Origin: Vibrio panuliri
Lineage (GTDB): Bacteria; Pseudomonadota; Gammaproteobacteria; Enterobacterales; Vibrionaceae
DNA length: 64,000 bases
Direction of reading: 5' to 3'
Assembly (NCBI RefSeq): GCF_009938205.1
Contig: NZ_AP019654.1
Coordinates: 3,066,540-3,130,539, forward strand
The notes beneath the pieces are model-generated. The model was not told where the DNA came from, searched no databases, and saw only the letters and a program-made list of their open reading frames with translations. Below are positions 52,525 through 61,513 of this stretch, piece after piece (position 1 is the first letter of the stretch; each line of letters begins with the position of its first letter). The translations under genes were made by a program, and so were the position numbers.

Positions 52525-53202
52525 ATGAACGAATTAACAATACTTGCCACACTGGCTTCTATTCACTGGGTTGCGCTGATGAGCCCAGGTCCTGATTTTG
52601 CTTTGGTGGTGCAAAACACCACACGCTATGGTCGACAAACTGGTCTTTACATAGCATTAGGGCTTTCTTGCGGTATTTTGCTGCATTCCATATTAAGCCT
52701 TACCGGTGTTAGTTACCTTGTTCATCAACACCCAGGACTATTTGCCATGGTACAACTGTTGGGCGGCAGCTATTTACTTTATTTGGGGATTGGTGCTTTG
52801 CGCGGGTTATGGTTGCGCCGGTATGCCGACCATTCTGATAAAAATGCCACTCAACAAACTGGTGATTTCCTACTGGCAAGCAAACGCCAAGCATTCTCTC
52901 GCGGTTTCGCCACCAACATACTCAACCCCAAGGCACTGGTCTTTTTTATCAGTTTGATGTCGAGTTTGGTGCCTGCAGGTATGTCACTTGGGGGCAAAGG
53001 CGCAGCTTTAGTCATTTTGTGGGCGCTGTCGTTTCTCTGGTTTGCTCTATTGGCTTGGCTACTTTCGAGCTCAAAACTACAAAGCAAACTGCATAATGCA
53101 GCAAAATATATCGATGCCGCGTGTGGATTTATCTTTTCGCTGATTGGTTTTACTATTTTATTAAGCTCATTAGCAGATATCACCATGATGCTGCTTGAAT
53201 AG
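52525..53202 (+). CDS. LysE/RhtC family amino-acid exporter
   Basis: A 225-residue LysE-superfamily protein with six hydrophobic segments. The family motif is LMSPGPDFALVVQNTTRYGRQ; the central ATNILNPKALVFFISLMSSL is the second signature. It is closer to the RhtC (threonine) branch than to the RhtB copy at 6363, but substrate cannot be told. The ORF runs 17 codons upstream of the chosen ATG; the family aligns from 52525. The AraC gene upstream is its likely regulator. Confidence 0.85.
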   Translation: MNELTILATLASIHWVALMSPGPDFALVVQNTTRYGRQTGLYIALGLSCGILLHSILSLTGVSYLVHQHPGLFAMVQLLGGSYLLYLGIGALRGLWLRRYADHSDKNATQQTGDFLLASKRQAFSRGFATNILNPKALVFFISLMSSLVPAGMSLGGKGAALVILWALSFLWFALLAWLLSSSKLQSKLHNAAKYIDAACGFIFSLIGFTILLSSLADITMMLLE

Positions 53203-53227
53203 ACGATCATCGATCATCCCGAACGCT

Positions 53228-53245
53228 TGTGAGAGATCTCTTACA
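53228..53245. promoter_or_regulatory. GacA/VarA (UvrY) binding box upstream of the Csr sRNA
   Basis: TGTGAG-AGATCT-CTTACA differs at one position from the GacA-family box TGTAAG-N6-CTTACA. It lies about 170 bases upstream of the predicted sRNA start, the usual distance for this activator's sites on csrB/rsmZ-type promoters. VarA is the Vibrio member of this regulator family. Confidence 0.8.
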
Positions 53246-53400
53246 AAAGGATACGGATATTTCGTATAGTCGCGCAGAAAAGAGAAAACAGCCACACGTA
53301 AGCTATTGTTATAATTACACTTGGTCTAAATTTGAACAATTATTAAGAAAAATAAGCGATTTTGCTAGATTGTTCTAAAGTGAGAAAGACGTAATATTAA

Positions 53401-53819
53401 ACCTGTCGGAAGGATACTGACATGGAACAGGAAATTACCACGGATTAGGTAATCTTCAGGAAGAAGATACGGTTATTCAGGATGAATAGTCGGCATGGAA
53501 AGCAAATTGGACATTGAACGGACGCAATAGTAACTAGGATGGTTGCTACTAAGGATGGGAAATGGACACCTCTGGACGAGGCAAGGACTGAACATCAGGA
53601 TGATGTCATGGACACCGCTCAGGGACCAAGTGATGAGAGCTAACGAGGATTGTTAGTGGACCAGGATAAGGTCAAGGACACCGCTAGGATGGCGACGAAA
53701 GGAATACGCTGAAGGAATACAGCACACTATCATGGATTTGATGCATGGAGCACTTTTAGTAGCCGGATTGCTGCGAGTAAGACTATAACCCCGAAGGGCC
53801 TTGGCCCTCGGGGTTTTTC
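53401..53819 (+). ncRNA. csrB: CsrB-family regulatory RNA (CsrA sponge)
   Basis: About 400 nt with roughly 29 GGA motifs, many as AGGA in short loops, from the first GGA at 53408 to 53767. A terminator follows: stem AACCCCGA-AGGGCC / GGCCCTCGGGGTT (53788-53813), then TTTTT. A -10-like TAATATTAA lies at 53391-53400; the exact start is uncertain. CsrB-type RNAs bind many CsrA dimers through GGA and so relieve CsrA control of translation. Vibrios carry two to four paralogues (csrB, csrC, csrD); which one this is cannot be decided, so the symbol names the family. No reading frame inside it is convincing. Confidence 0.9.
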
Positions 53820-54057
53820 TTTTCCTTCTGCATAGAGCACAACTCAAACTCTCTCTACTCTGAATAGTCATCTTCTGCCATAAACCGTCTCGATACGACA
53901 TGCCTAGTCTGTACAGCTAACAATATTCTTGTGCAAAATAAGCGGATTCACACCGCTAGAAGCAAAGATAATTAATTTATAAATAACAATGCCTTATTTG
54001 ACACTAACTATCTAATGTACAGCTTTTTAAGCTTTTGGACACCGATAGGCCAAATAC

Positions 54058-54085
54058 TAAAAAGGCGTACCAAAGCACGCCTTTT
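54058..54085 (-). terminator. Terminator of uvrD
   Basis: An 8-bp stem AAAGGCGT / ACGCCTTT (54061-54068 with 54077-54084) followed on the minus strand by further T residues, 23 bases after the uvrD stop. The 53820-54057 stretch between it and the sRNA terminator is AT-rich and shows no gene. Confidence 0.85.
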
Positions 54086-54107
54086 GAACTCAGTTTTTAT
54101 TGGCTAA

Positions 54108-56279
54108 TTAGAGTTTTTCTAATCGCGCATAAGCGGTGACGAGCCACTTGATACCTTCACCATTAAAAGCAACTTGTACTCGGCTTTGTGGACCACTACC
54201 TTCAAAGTTGATAATAGTGCCCTCACCAAATTTTGGATGCAGTACGCGAGAGCCTAAAGTGAAACCTGTTTCGTTAAAGTTTTCCTTTACGACCGTTTGA
54301 CTAAAGCGACCTGCGCTGGTTGGACGGCTCACTTGCGCTTTCATACGCACCTCATCCAAACAAGCTTCTGGCAACTCTTTAATAAAACGCGACGGTTTGT
54401 GGTACTTATCCTGACCATACAAGCGACGCATCTCTGCATAGGTGATATAAAGCTTTTCCATCGCACGCGTCATGCCTACATAGCAAAGACGACGTTCTTC
54501 TTCCAAGCGGCCTGCTTCTTCAGCAGACATTTGGCTTGGGAACATGCCCTCTTCGACGCCCACCATAAACACCAGTGGGAACTCCAGACCTTTTGCACTG
54601 TGTAGCGTCATTAGCTGCACCGCATCTTCAAACTCGTCCGCCTGACCCTCGCCAGCTTCTAATGCAGCGTGAGTCAAGAAAGCGGTTAGCTCACTCATTT
54701 CATCCGCTTCTTCCGGCTTTTCAAACTGACGCGTTGCGGTAACCAGTTCTTCCAAGTTCTCAATGCGCGCCTTAGATTTTTCGCCTTTCTCTTGCTCATA
54801 CATTGCAAACAAACCCGAGGATTTGATCACATGGTCTGTTTGTTGATGCATTGGCATTTCACAAGTGTCATCTTCCAAGGCATTGATTAGCTCAATAAAA
54901 CGACTTAACGCTCCCGCAGCACGCCCCGTCAGCACCTGCTCGTCAATCAGTGCGATACTCGCTTCCCACAAAGTGCAACCACGATCACGAGCGGCAAAAC
55001 GCACTGTTTCCAAGGTCTTATCACCTAAGCCACGCGTTGGAGTATTCACGATACGTTCAAATGCCGCATCATTGTCACGGTTATTTATCAAGCGCATATA
55101 ACCTAACGCATCACGGATCTCTTGGCGCTCGAAGAATCGCATCCCGCCATAAATTCGATATGGCAAGCCCGCTTGCAGCAACGCTTCTTCCAACACACGT
55201 GATTGGGCGTTATTGCGGTACAGCATGGCAGTATCGTTCAGCGCGCCACCTTTGTCTTGCCACTCTTTAATTTTGCCAACCGCAAAACGCGCTTCATCCA
55301 ACTCATTGTAAGCGGCATAAACAGAAATAGGCTCACCCACATTACCATCAGTCCATAGCTCTTTACCCATACGCTCTGTATTGTTGGCAATCAGCGTGTT
55401 AGAGGCTTCTAGAATGGTTTTAGTCGAGCGGTAGTTTTGCTCCAAACGAATCGTATTAACACTAGGAAACTCGAGGGTAAATTTCTCAATGTTTTCAATT
55501 TTAGCGCCACGCCAACCATAAATTGATTGGTCATCATCACCGACGATCATTACGCGCGTATCAACCCCTGCCATCATACGAAGCCAAGCGTATTGGATAT
55601 TGTTGGTATCTTGAAATTCGTCAACCAAGATGTGTTTAAAGCGAGCTTGGTAATGCTCTCGAATCGCCGCTTTATCACGCAACAATTCATGTGCTCTTAA
55701 TAAAATTTCAGCAAAATCGACTAAACCTGCTCGGTCACAAGCTTCTTGATAAGCGCTATAAAGCTGCAAATAAGTTTTGGTAACTGGATCATGGTAAGCA
55801 TCTATGTGCTGCGGGCGCAGACCTTCATCTTTCTTGCCGTTAATCCACCAGCAAACTTGGCGAGGTGGCCACTGTTTTTCATCAAGATTCTGTGCTTTGA
55901 TCAAACGTTTGAGCAAACGCTGCTGATCATCGCTATCAATGATTTGAAAATCTTCCGGCAGCTTAGCATCAAGATAATGTGCACGCAGAATACGGTGACA
56001 GATACCATGGAAAGTCCCGTTCCACATTCCTGACGCACTGCCCATCATCAACTCTTCGATACGACCTCGCATCTCTGCTGCCGCTTTGTTGGTAAAGGTA
56101 ACCGACATAATTGAAAAAGGTGACGCTTGTTCTACGGACATCAGCCATGCGATGCGGTGCACTAGCACGCGAGTTTTACCACTCCCTGCCCCAGCAAGAA
56201 CGAGCAGGTTTTCAATTGGAGCAGCAACGGCTTCACGCTGTTTATCGTTAAGACCGTCGAGGAGTAAAGAGGGATCCAT
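54108..56279 (-). CDS. uvrD: DNA helicase II UvrD
   Basis: A 723-residue SF1 helicase. Walker A LAGAGSGKTRVL, MSVTFTNKAAAEMRGR, GTFHGICHR, VDEFQDTNNIQYAW, GDDDQSIYGWRGA, RLEQNYRSTKTI, TLHSAKGLEFPLVF and YVGMTRAMEKL occur in order; the conserved C-terminal domain ends KFGEGTIINFEGSG....VAFNGEGIKWLVTAYARLE. It acts in nucleotide-excision and mismatch repair and in RNA-polymerase backtracking. Two ATGs are adjacent (56282 and 56279); the second aligns with the E. coli start. It is divergent from the bufferin operon, with 255 AT-rich bases between. Confidence 0.96.
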   Translation of the reverse strand: MDPSLLLDGLNDKQREAVAAPIENLLVLAGAGSGKTRVLVHRIAWLMSVEQASPFSIMSVTFTNKAAAEMRGRIEELMMGSASGMWNGTFHGICHRILRAHYLDAKLPEDFQIIDSDDQQRLLKRLIKAQNLDEKQWPPRQVCWWINGKKDEGLRPQHIDAYHDPVTKTYLQLYSAYQEACDRAGLVDFAEILLRAHELLRDKAAIREHYQARFKHILVDEFQDTNNIQYAWLRMMAGVDTRVMIVGDDDQSIYGWRGAKIENIEKFTLEFPSVNTIRLEQNYRSTKTILEASNTLIANNTERMGKELWTDGNVGEPISVYAAYNELDEARFAVGKIKEWQDKGGALNDTAMLYRNNAQSRVLEEALLQAGLPYRIYGGMRFFERQEIRDALGYMRLINNRDNDAAFERIVNTPTRGLGDKTLETVRFAARDRGCTLWEASIALIDEQVLTGRAAGALSRFIELINALEDDTCEMPMHQQTDHVIKSSGLFAMYEQEKGEKSKARIENLEELVTATRQFEKPEEADEMSELTAFLTHAALEAGEGQADEFEDAVQLMTLHSAKGLEFPLVFMVGVEEGMFPSQMSAEEAGRLEEERRLCYVGMTRAMEKLYITYAEMRRLYGQDKYHKPSRFIKELPEACLDEVRMKAQVSRPTSAGRFSQTVVKENFNETGFTLGSRVLHPKFGEGTIINFEGSGPQSRVQVAFNGEGIKWLVTAYARLEKL

Positions 56280-56483
56280 CATGACTAAGCTACTGGTTAT
56301 TTATACATAAAAGTTGATTATAACCTAAACAGCTTGGTGATATGAGCAGAAAACCGAGAATTTTTTACCAATTTTTATCGCTTACACATCAAACAATTAC
56401 ATAACAAATAAGCATCATTTTTCGATCAAATTCAGATTTTATGAAATTTTCTCTGCTGCTTTTCTATCCTATTAAGTGAGCAA

Positions 56484-56496
56484 ACTGTTGAACAGT
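56484..56496. promoter_or_regulatory. Palindrome upstream of the bufferin operon
   Basis: ACTGTT-G-AACAGT, perfect 6-bp arms, 41 bases before the first ATG of the operon. Its location fits an operator overlapping the promoter or 5' leader. No known regulator motif (for example the CueR or Fur type) was recognised. Confidence 0.35.
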
Positions 56497-56537
56497 CTGC
56501 CAAATTTAATCAAGGAAATCAGTCTGAGGAATCTACT

Positions 56538-56792
56538 ATGAAAAAATCTAATCTAGCTGTAACTGCTGCAATCACGGGTCTACTGGCTATGGGTACGCTA
56601 ACGGCAGCACCAGCAGTCGCTGCTGAAAAAGAGAAATGCTATGGCGTGTCTAAAGCAGGTAAAAATGACTGCGCAACCAAAACGAGCTCATGTGCTGGTA
56701 CTGCTAAAGAAGATGGTCAGAAAGATGCATTCGTGGTGGTTCCGAAAGGTCTATGCGAAAAACTGGTTGGTGGTAGCACTGAGTCAGCTTAA
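56538..56792 (+). CDS. bufA1: DUF2282 bufferin precursor peptide (BufA1-type)
   Basis: An 84-residue secreted small protein. A Sec signal ([23 protein letters not shown], cleavage near residue 29) precedes a mature peptide of about 55 residues with four cysteines, Cys34, Cys45, Cys52 and Cys73, in the DUF2282 pattern [14 protein letters not shown]...[10 protein letters not shown]...[12 protein letters not shown]. In bufferin systems the precursor is modified by a DUF692 (MNIO) enzyme, which turns core cysteines into thiooxazole rings, and the secreted product binds copper. GAGGA lies seven bases before the ATG. Its three partners follow on the same strand. Confidence 0.9.
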   Translation: MKKSNLAVTAAITGLLAMGTLTAAPAVAAEKEKCYGVSKAGKNDCATKTSSCAGTAKEDGQKDAFVVVPKGLCEKLVGGSTESA

Positions 56793-56862
56793 GTCTTGTA
56801 TGACGCGCTGAGCTCAACAGCGCGTCATCTCTTTTTCACGACATTTCTGCTAGGGATCAACC

Positions 56863-57726
56863 GTGACGATTAAACACTTTCACCCATCAATCGGGGTTGG
56901 ATTACGCTCACCACATATCGACTATTTTCTAACTGAGCCTACACCACTATCTTGGTTAGAAATCCACAGCGAAAATTACTTTAAACCCGACTCGATTGCT
57001 CGCCAGCAACTGCGCCAAATCCGTCAGAATTATCAAGTTAGCTGTCATGGCATTGGTTTATCACTGGGTAGTGTTGAACGTGTAAATCCGCTGCATATCA
57101 AACAGCTATGCAATTTAGTTGATGACGTGGAACCTATCTTAATCTCTGATCATTTGAGTTGGAGTGAAAACGGTGGGCACTATTTTAACGACCTACTTCC
57201 TCTTCCATACACAGAAGAAGCCTTAACCGTGTTCTGTCGGAATGTGCTTGAAGTGCAAGACGCACTTAAGCGCCCATTGTTGGTCGAGAACCCATCGAGC
57301 TATGTAAAATTCGCCCACTCCACCATTACTGAATGGGAGTTTCTCGCCGAAGTGCAACGCAGAACCGATTGCCGATTGCTGCTCGATTTCAACAATATCT
57401 ATGTCTCCGCATTCAACCACGGCTTCGACTGTAAGGAGTATTTACAAGGTATTCCAAGCCATAAAGTCGATGAAATTCACTTGGCAGGTTTTACCGTAAA
57501 ACAACTCGAGCAAGGTGAGATTTGGATTGATACTCATAGTCGCCCAGTGAGTGATGAGGTATGGCAGCTGTTTCACGAGTGGGTGACAAAAAATGGTACA
57601 CGACACACATTAATTGAATGGGATTTAGATATTCCGGCTCCAGATGTTCTACTCGGCGAGGCAAGTAAAGCGAGCCAAATCCTAACTGGTGGCGAGGTTA
57701 AATACTCAGTCAAGGAGGCATTATGA
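56863..57726 (+). CDS. bufB: MNIO (DUF692) multinuclear iron oxidase, BufB-type
   Basis: A 287-residue TIM-barrel enzyme of the DUF692/MNIO family. Metal-ligand blocks are visible in order: LEIHSENYF, VSCHGIGLSLGS, ILISDHLSWSENGGHYF, LVENPSSYV, LLDFNNIYVSAFNHG, EIHLAGFT, IDTHSRPVS and LIEWDLDIP. Family members bind two or three irons and oxidise peptide cysteines to thiooxazoles or related groups. The start is GTG (56863) after TAGGGA. Its last four bases overlap the next gene (ATGA). It almost certainly acts on the DUF2282 peptide encoded 70 bases upstream. Confidence 0.93.
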   Translation: MTIKHFHPSIGVGLRSPHIDYFLTEPTPLSWLEIHSENYFKPDSIARQQLRQIRQNYQVSCHGIGLSLGSVERVNPLHIKQLCNLVDDVEPILISDHLSWSENGGHYFNDLLPLPYTEEALTVFCRNVLEVQDALKRPLLVENPSSYVKFAHSTITEWEFLAEVQRRTDCRLLLDFNNIYVSAFNHGFDCKEYLQGIPSHKVDEIHLAGFTVKQLEQGEIWIDTHSRPVSDEVWQLFHEWVTKNGTRHTLIEWDLDIPAPDVLLGEASKASQILTGGEVKYSVKEAL

Positions 57727-58496
57727 AGCTTGCGGAGTTGCAACATCAATTTGCCAGCGCCCTGCACTACCATGCGAAAGGTGAAGAGTGCCACATTGTC
57801 AGTGACCACTTTAGTGCTGACGAACGCATGCAGATCTACCGCAATAACTTTGTCATCAGCTTGAGCGAAGTCCTTGAGGCGACTTACCCCATGGTGAAAG
57901 CACTTTTAGGGGATGAATGCTTTGCGCCAATCGCGCGCCACCATGTGCTTAACCACCCTTTGACCAGTGGTGATGTTACCCATTATGGCGAACATTTTGA
58001 CCAGTCACTCAATGCATTTCCTGCGGTGATTCAAGCCGCCCCTTACATTGAAGATGTCGCTCGCTTTGAATGGGCATTGGATTTAACGCAGCAACGTTAC
58101 TCACGCCGACCGCTTGGCAGTCACACTCTCGACCAACTGGCCACGTTACCTGTTGAGCAGCATGGTCAAATACGCTTTCAGCTCTATCCCGATGTCGTGC
58201 TATTTGCTAGTGGTTATGCCACTTACGCTTTACATCAAGCCATCAACGAAAACCCAAGTGCACTCTCCCATCTGGATATTCAACAGCCACAACAAGGTGT
58301 GTGTGCATGCAATCACGCTGGAGAAACTTGGTGCCTTGCACTTGAAGAAGAGGTTTATCAGTTGCTTAGCAACATCGGCAAAGGGCTCACCTTACAAGAA
58401 ATCGCCCCCTCTTATCTCACCGCCCTCAATCAACTAATTGAACTTAATTTGATTGCTGGATTTAGCTTAAAACAATCGCAGCCGGAAGACAGATAA
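57723..58496 (+). CDS. bufC: DUF2063 partner protein, BufC-type
   Basis: A 257-residue cytosolic protein. The N-terminal DUF2063 domain (about 1-95) carries the diagnostic RMQIYRNNFVISLSEVLEATYPMVKALLG. The C-terminal half has a RiPP-recognition-like fold by family knowledge, which would deliver the precursor to the MNIO enzyme. The ATGA overlap with bufB indicates coupled translation and a stable complex. It has two Cys close together at CACN (residues about 196-199) that are of unknown use. Confidence 0.9.
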   Translation: MKLAELQHQFASALHYHAKGEECHIVSDHFSADERMQIYRNNFVISLSEVLEATYPMVKALLGDECFAPIARHHVLNHPLTSGDVTHYGEHFDQSLNAFPAVIQAAPYIEDVARFEWALDLTQQRYSRRPLGSHTLDQLATLPVEQHGQIRFQLYPDVVLFASGYATYALHQAINENPSALSHLDIQQPQQGVCACNHAGETWCLALEEEVYQLLSNIGKGLTLQEIAPSYLTALNQLIELNLIAGFSLKQSQPEDR

Positions 58497-58506
58497 GGAG
58501 AATATT

Positions 58507-58956
58507 ATGACAACCAAAACCATGCTTGATACCTATGACGCTCTGATCGGCAAATTGCAATGTGTGTTTGTCCCTCTTCTGCTGTTGTTTTGTCGTTTGT
58601 GGGTCGCTTGGGTATTTTTCAACTCTGGTCTGATCAAAATCAGCTCATGGGATAGCACTCTCTACCTGTTTGAACTGGAATACCAAGTACCTTTATTGCC
58701 TTGGGAGCTAGCCGCATACATGGGTACTGCCGCAGAGCTTATCTTGCCAGTATTTCTTGCATTCGGTTTAGTCACTCGCCCCATGGCAGCCATCCTGTTT
58801 GTCTTCAATATTATCGCGGTAGTTTCTTACCCATTGCTATGGGAGAAAGGATTTTATGACCACCAGCTCTGGGGGCTAATGATCTTAATTGTCATCGTTT
58901 GGGGGCCTGGTCCAATATCCCTCGATAAGCTGATCAAATCCAAGCTACAAAGCTAA
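58507..58956 (+). CDS. bufD: DoxX family membrane protein, BufD-type
   Basis: A 149-residue protein with four hydrophobic segments (about 22-42, 70-90, 92-110, 122-140). FCRLWVAWVFFNSGLIKISSW and ELAAYMGTAAELILPVFLAFGL are the DoxX/SURF4-like signatures. DoxX genes close many bufferin operons, but the step they perform (redox partner or export) is not settled. AAGGAG begins at the bufC stop and gives an ideal ribosome-binding site. A hairpin terminator follows. Confidence 0.88.
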   Translation: MTTKTMLDTYDALIGKLQCVFVPLLLLFCRLWVAWVFFNSGLIKISSWDSTLYLFELEYQVPLLPWELAAYMGTAAELILPVFLAFGLVTRPMAAILFVFNIIAVVSYPLLWEKGFYDHQLWGLMILIVIVWGPGPISLDKLIKSKLQS

Positions 58957-58978
58957 TTCCCTAACCACCAAATACAAC

Positions 58979-59005
58979 AAAGCCTTCCAACCGGAAGGCT
59001 TTAAT
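58979..59005 (+). terminator. Terminator of the bufferin operon
   Basis: A 10-bp perfect stem AAAGCCTTCC / GGAAGGCTTT (58979-58988 with 58993-59002), loop AACC. The T-run after it is short (TTTAAT), so it is moderate. Confidence 0.8.
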
Positions 59006-59100
59006 ATTTCTGCAAGATAAATCTCTTCCAACCCTTCTCAATGCAATTGAGCGTTTCTGCTAGGCACTCACTCTGCTATGTACCTTGTACAAACCCAAAC

Positions 59101-59205
59101 TAGTTGGCGTTGTAGCTAGGCGTCCAAGGAGCAAAGCCTCTGAACATAGACAAACTATGTGATGAGGTTTGCGAGCGCAGGACAACAACGCTACAGCGCC
59201 AAATA
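59101..59205. repeat. ERIC-like imperfect palindromic intergenic repeat
   Basis: About 105 bases that fold back on themselves: TTGGCGTTGTAGC (59104-59116) pairs with GCTACAGCGCCAA (59190-59202) with one mismatch, and inner arms GCAAAGCCTC / GAGGTTTGC and ACATAG / CTATGT extend the fold. Size, placement just past a terminator and between genes, and a conserved long-hairpin design fit the ERIC/IRU class of non-coding repeats in vibrios. Only one copy was noticed in this window. Confidence 0.6.
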
Positions 59206-59212
59206 GGCAGGA

Positions 59213-61255
59213 TTAGGCTAGGATGCCAGAATGACGTAACAACGCATCAATCTCTGGCTCTCTCCCACGAAAACGCTTAAACAGCTCCATCGGCTCTTCA
59301 CTGCCGCCCATCTCTAGGATGTTATTAAGGAAGCTTTGTCCGGTTTCTTTGTTAAAGATACCTTCCTCTTCAAAGCGTGAGAACGCATCTGAAGAAAGCA
59401 CTTCTGCCCATAGGTAGCTGTAGTAACCTGCGCTGTAACCACCTGCAAAAATATGGCTAAAGCTGTGAGAGAAACGGTTCCACTCTAGGCCTGGTAGTAC
59501 GGCGACTTTCGACTTCACTTCGGCTAGGGTTTCTAGCACGCGAGGGCCCACTTCTGGGTCATACTCTGTGTGTAACGTGAAATCAAACAAGCCAAACTCT
59601 AGCTGACGCAGAATAAACATCGCGGATTGGAAGTTCTTCGCCGCAAGCATTTTATCGAGCATCTCTTTTGGTAGTGGCTCGCCAGTCTCGTAATGACCTG
59701 AGATAAACGCCAGCGCTTCTTCTTCCCAGCACCAGTTTTCGAGGAACTGACTTGGTAGCTCTACCGCATCCCATGGCACACCATTGATACCTGATACTGC
59801 ACCAGTATTTACTTGAGTCAGCATATGATGAATACCATGACCAAATTCATGGAATAGCGTCACTAGCTCATCATGGGTAAATAGCGCGGGCTTATCACCG
59901 ACTGGTTTATTGAAATTACAGGTTAGGTAAGCCACTGGGGTCTGTAGTTCACCATCCAAAGTAATTCGGCGACCACGACAGTCATCCATCCACGCACCAC
60001 CGCGTTTATGTTCACGCGCGTACAAATCAAGATAAAAACTACCACGCAGCGTACCTTCGCTATCAAAGATATCGAAGAAACGCACTGACTCATGCCAAGT
60101 GTCGACACCTTGACGCTCAGTCACTGTCATACCAAAGACGCGATTTAATACTTCAAACAGACCACTAACGGCTTTTTGCTCAGGAAAGTAAGGACGTAGC
60201 TCTTCATCAGAAATTTGGAATAAGTGCTGCTTCTGTTTTTCGCTGTAGTAAGCAATGTCCCAAAGGTTAAGCTCGGAAACACCAAACTCACTTTGAGCAA
60301 ATTGACGCAACTCTTCCACTTCACGCTCGCCTTGTGGCTTGGCTTTGGTGGCTAGGTCATTGAGGAAGCCCAAAACTTGATCGGGTGTCTCTGCCATTTT
60401 TGTTGCCAGAGACTTTTCGCTGTAAGTGCCAAAACCCAGCATACGAGCGACTTCGTGGCGCAGTTTCAGTTTCTCTGCAATGATTTCACTGTTATCCCAC
60501 TTGCCGGCGTTTGGACCACGATCTGAAGCGCGCGTTACATACGCTTCGTACAACTCTTGGCGTAGTGCTTGGTTGTCACAGTAGGTCATGACTGGCAGGT
60601 AAGAGGGAATATCAAGGGTTAGCAAATAACCATCAAGCTCTTTGGCTTGAGCCGCGGCTTGAGCTGCTGCCAAAGCAGATTCTGGCATACCGGCTAAATC
60701 TTTTTCGTCTGTGATGTGCTTGGTCCAACCCATGGTTGCATCCAATACATTATTTGAGAATTGCGAACCTAGCTCTGACATGCGCTTACTGATTTCGCCA
60801 TAGCGACGTTGCTCTTCTGCAGGCAAACCGATACCTGACAACTCAAAGTCACGTAGAGAATCGGTAATGGTTTTTTGCTGCGCTTGAGTGAGTTCCGCAA
60901 ATGCCTGACTACTCTTAATGGCTTTATAGGCTTCAAATAGGCCTTTATGTTGACCTACCCAAGTACCGTACTCAGATAGAATTGGCAGGCAGCTCTCATA
61001 CGCTTCGCGCAGTTCATCACTGTTTACCACAGAGTTCATATGGCTCACTGGTGACCAAATACGACTTAGGCGATCATCCACCTCTTCGATTGGTGCAACG
61101 ATAGTTTCCCATGTAGGCTCAGCACTTGTAGCCAATACTTGTTCAATTTTATCGCGACAATCACTAATCGCTTGCTCGACTGCAGGCTTAATATGCTCAG
61201 GTTTAATCTGAGAGAACGGCGGTAAGTCGGAAAAGGTAAGAAGCGGATTAGACAT
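59213..61255 (-). CDS. prlC: Oligopeptidase A
   Basis: A 680-residue M3 zinc metallopeptidase. The zinc motif is TLFHEFGHGIHHML, followed by the third ligand Glu in the NWCWEEEAL region; YFP...SGLFEVL and GLFDFTLHTEYDP are family blocks. It degrades short peptides and cleaved signal peptides in the cytosol. The ATG at 61255 follows AAGGAA; eight earlier codons in the open frame do not match the family. It is divergent from rlmJ, the same neighbourhood as in E. coli (prlC, rlmJ, gor). Confidence 0.95.
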   Translation of the reverse strand: MSNPLLTFSDLPPFSQIKPEHIKPAVEQAISDCRDKIEQVLATSAEPTWETIVAPIEEVDDRLSRIWSPVSHMNSVVNSDELREAYESCLPILSEYGTWVGQHKGLFEAYKAIKSSQAFAELTQAQQKTITDSLRDFELSGIGLPAEEQRRYGEISKRMSELGSQFSNNVLDATMGWTKHITDEKDLAGMPESALAAAQAAAQAKELDGYLLTLDIPSYLPVMTYCDNQALRQELYEAYVTRASDRGPNAGKWDNSEIIAEKLKLRHEVARMLGFGTYSEKSLATKMAETPDQVLGFLNDLATKAKPQGEREVEELRQFAQSEFGVSELNLWDIAYYSEKQKQHLFQISDEELRPYFPEQKAVSGLFEVLNRVFGMTVTERQGVDTWHESVRFFDIFDSEGTLRGSFYLDLYAREHKRGGAWMDDCRGRRITLDGELQTPVAYLTCNFNKPVGDKPALFTHDELVTLFHEFGHGIHHMLTQVNTGAVSGINGVPWDAVELPSQFLENWCWEEEALAFISGHYETGEPLPKEMLDKMLAAKNFQSAMFILRQLEFGLFDFTLHTEYDPEVGPRVLETLAEVKSKVAVLPGLEWNRFSHSFSHIFAGGYSAGYYSYLWAEVLSSDAFSRFEEEGIFNKETGQSFLNNILEMGGSEEPMELFKRFRGREPEIDALLRHSGILA

Positions 61256-61513
61256 AATGCATTCCTTATGTTTGCACAAAGCGAACTGACGAGCTCGACA
61301 CTGAATTCAGAGTTATCTCCCAGTTAAATATAGGTAAGTTAAGTGATTTTCAATAGTCATCTCGATGATTATGCTCACAAGCCAAGCGAAATAAGGGCGC
61401 TAACTCAATAAAAAACCATCCTAGGTCGATTCGCCAATACTGCCCCTCTCTCTCACTTAGGTATATACTAACCCCAATTGTAATCCCTAGTATGACCGTA
61501 TAGAGAGTATCCC

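Noticed and set aside
53653..53901. 82-codon frame antisense to the Csr RNA
   Set aside because: It lies on the opposite strand across the GGA repeats and terminator; the repeated motif makes the frame open by chance.
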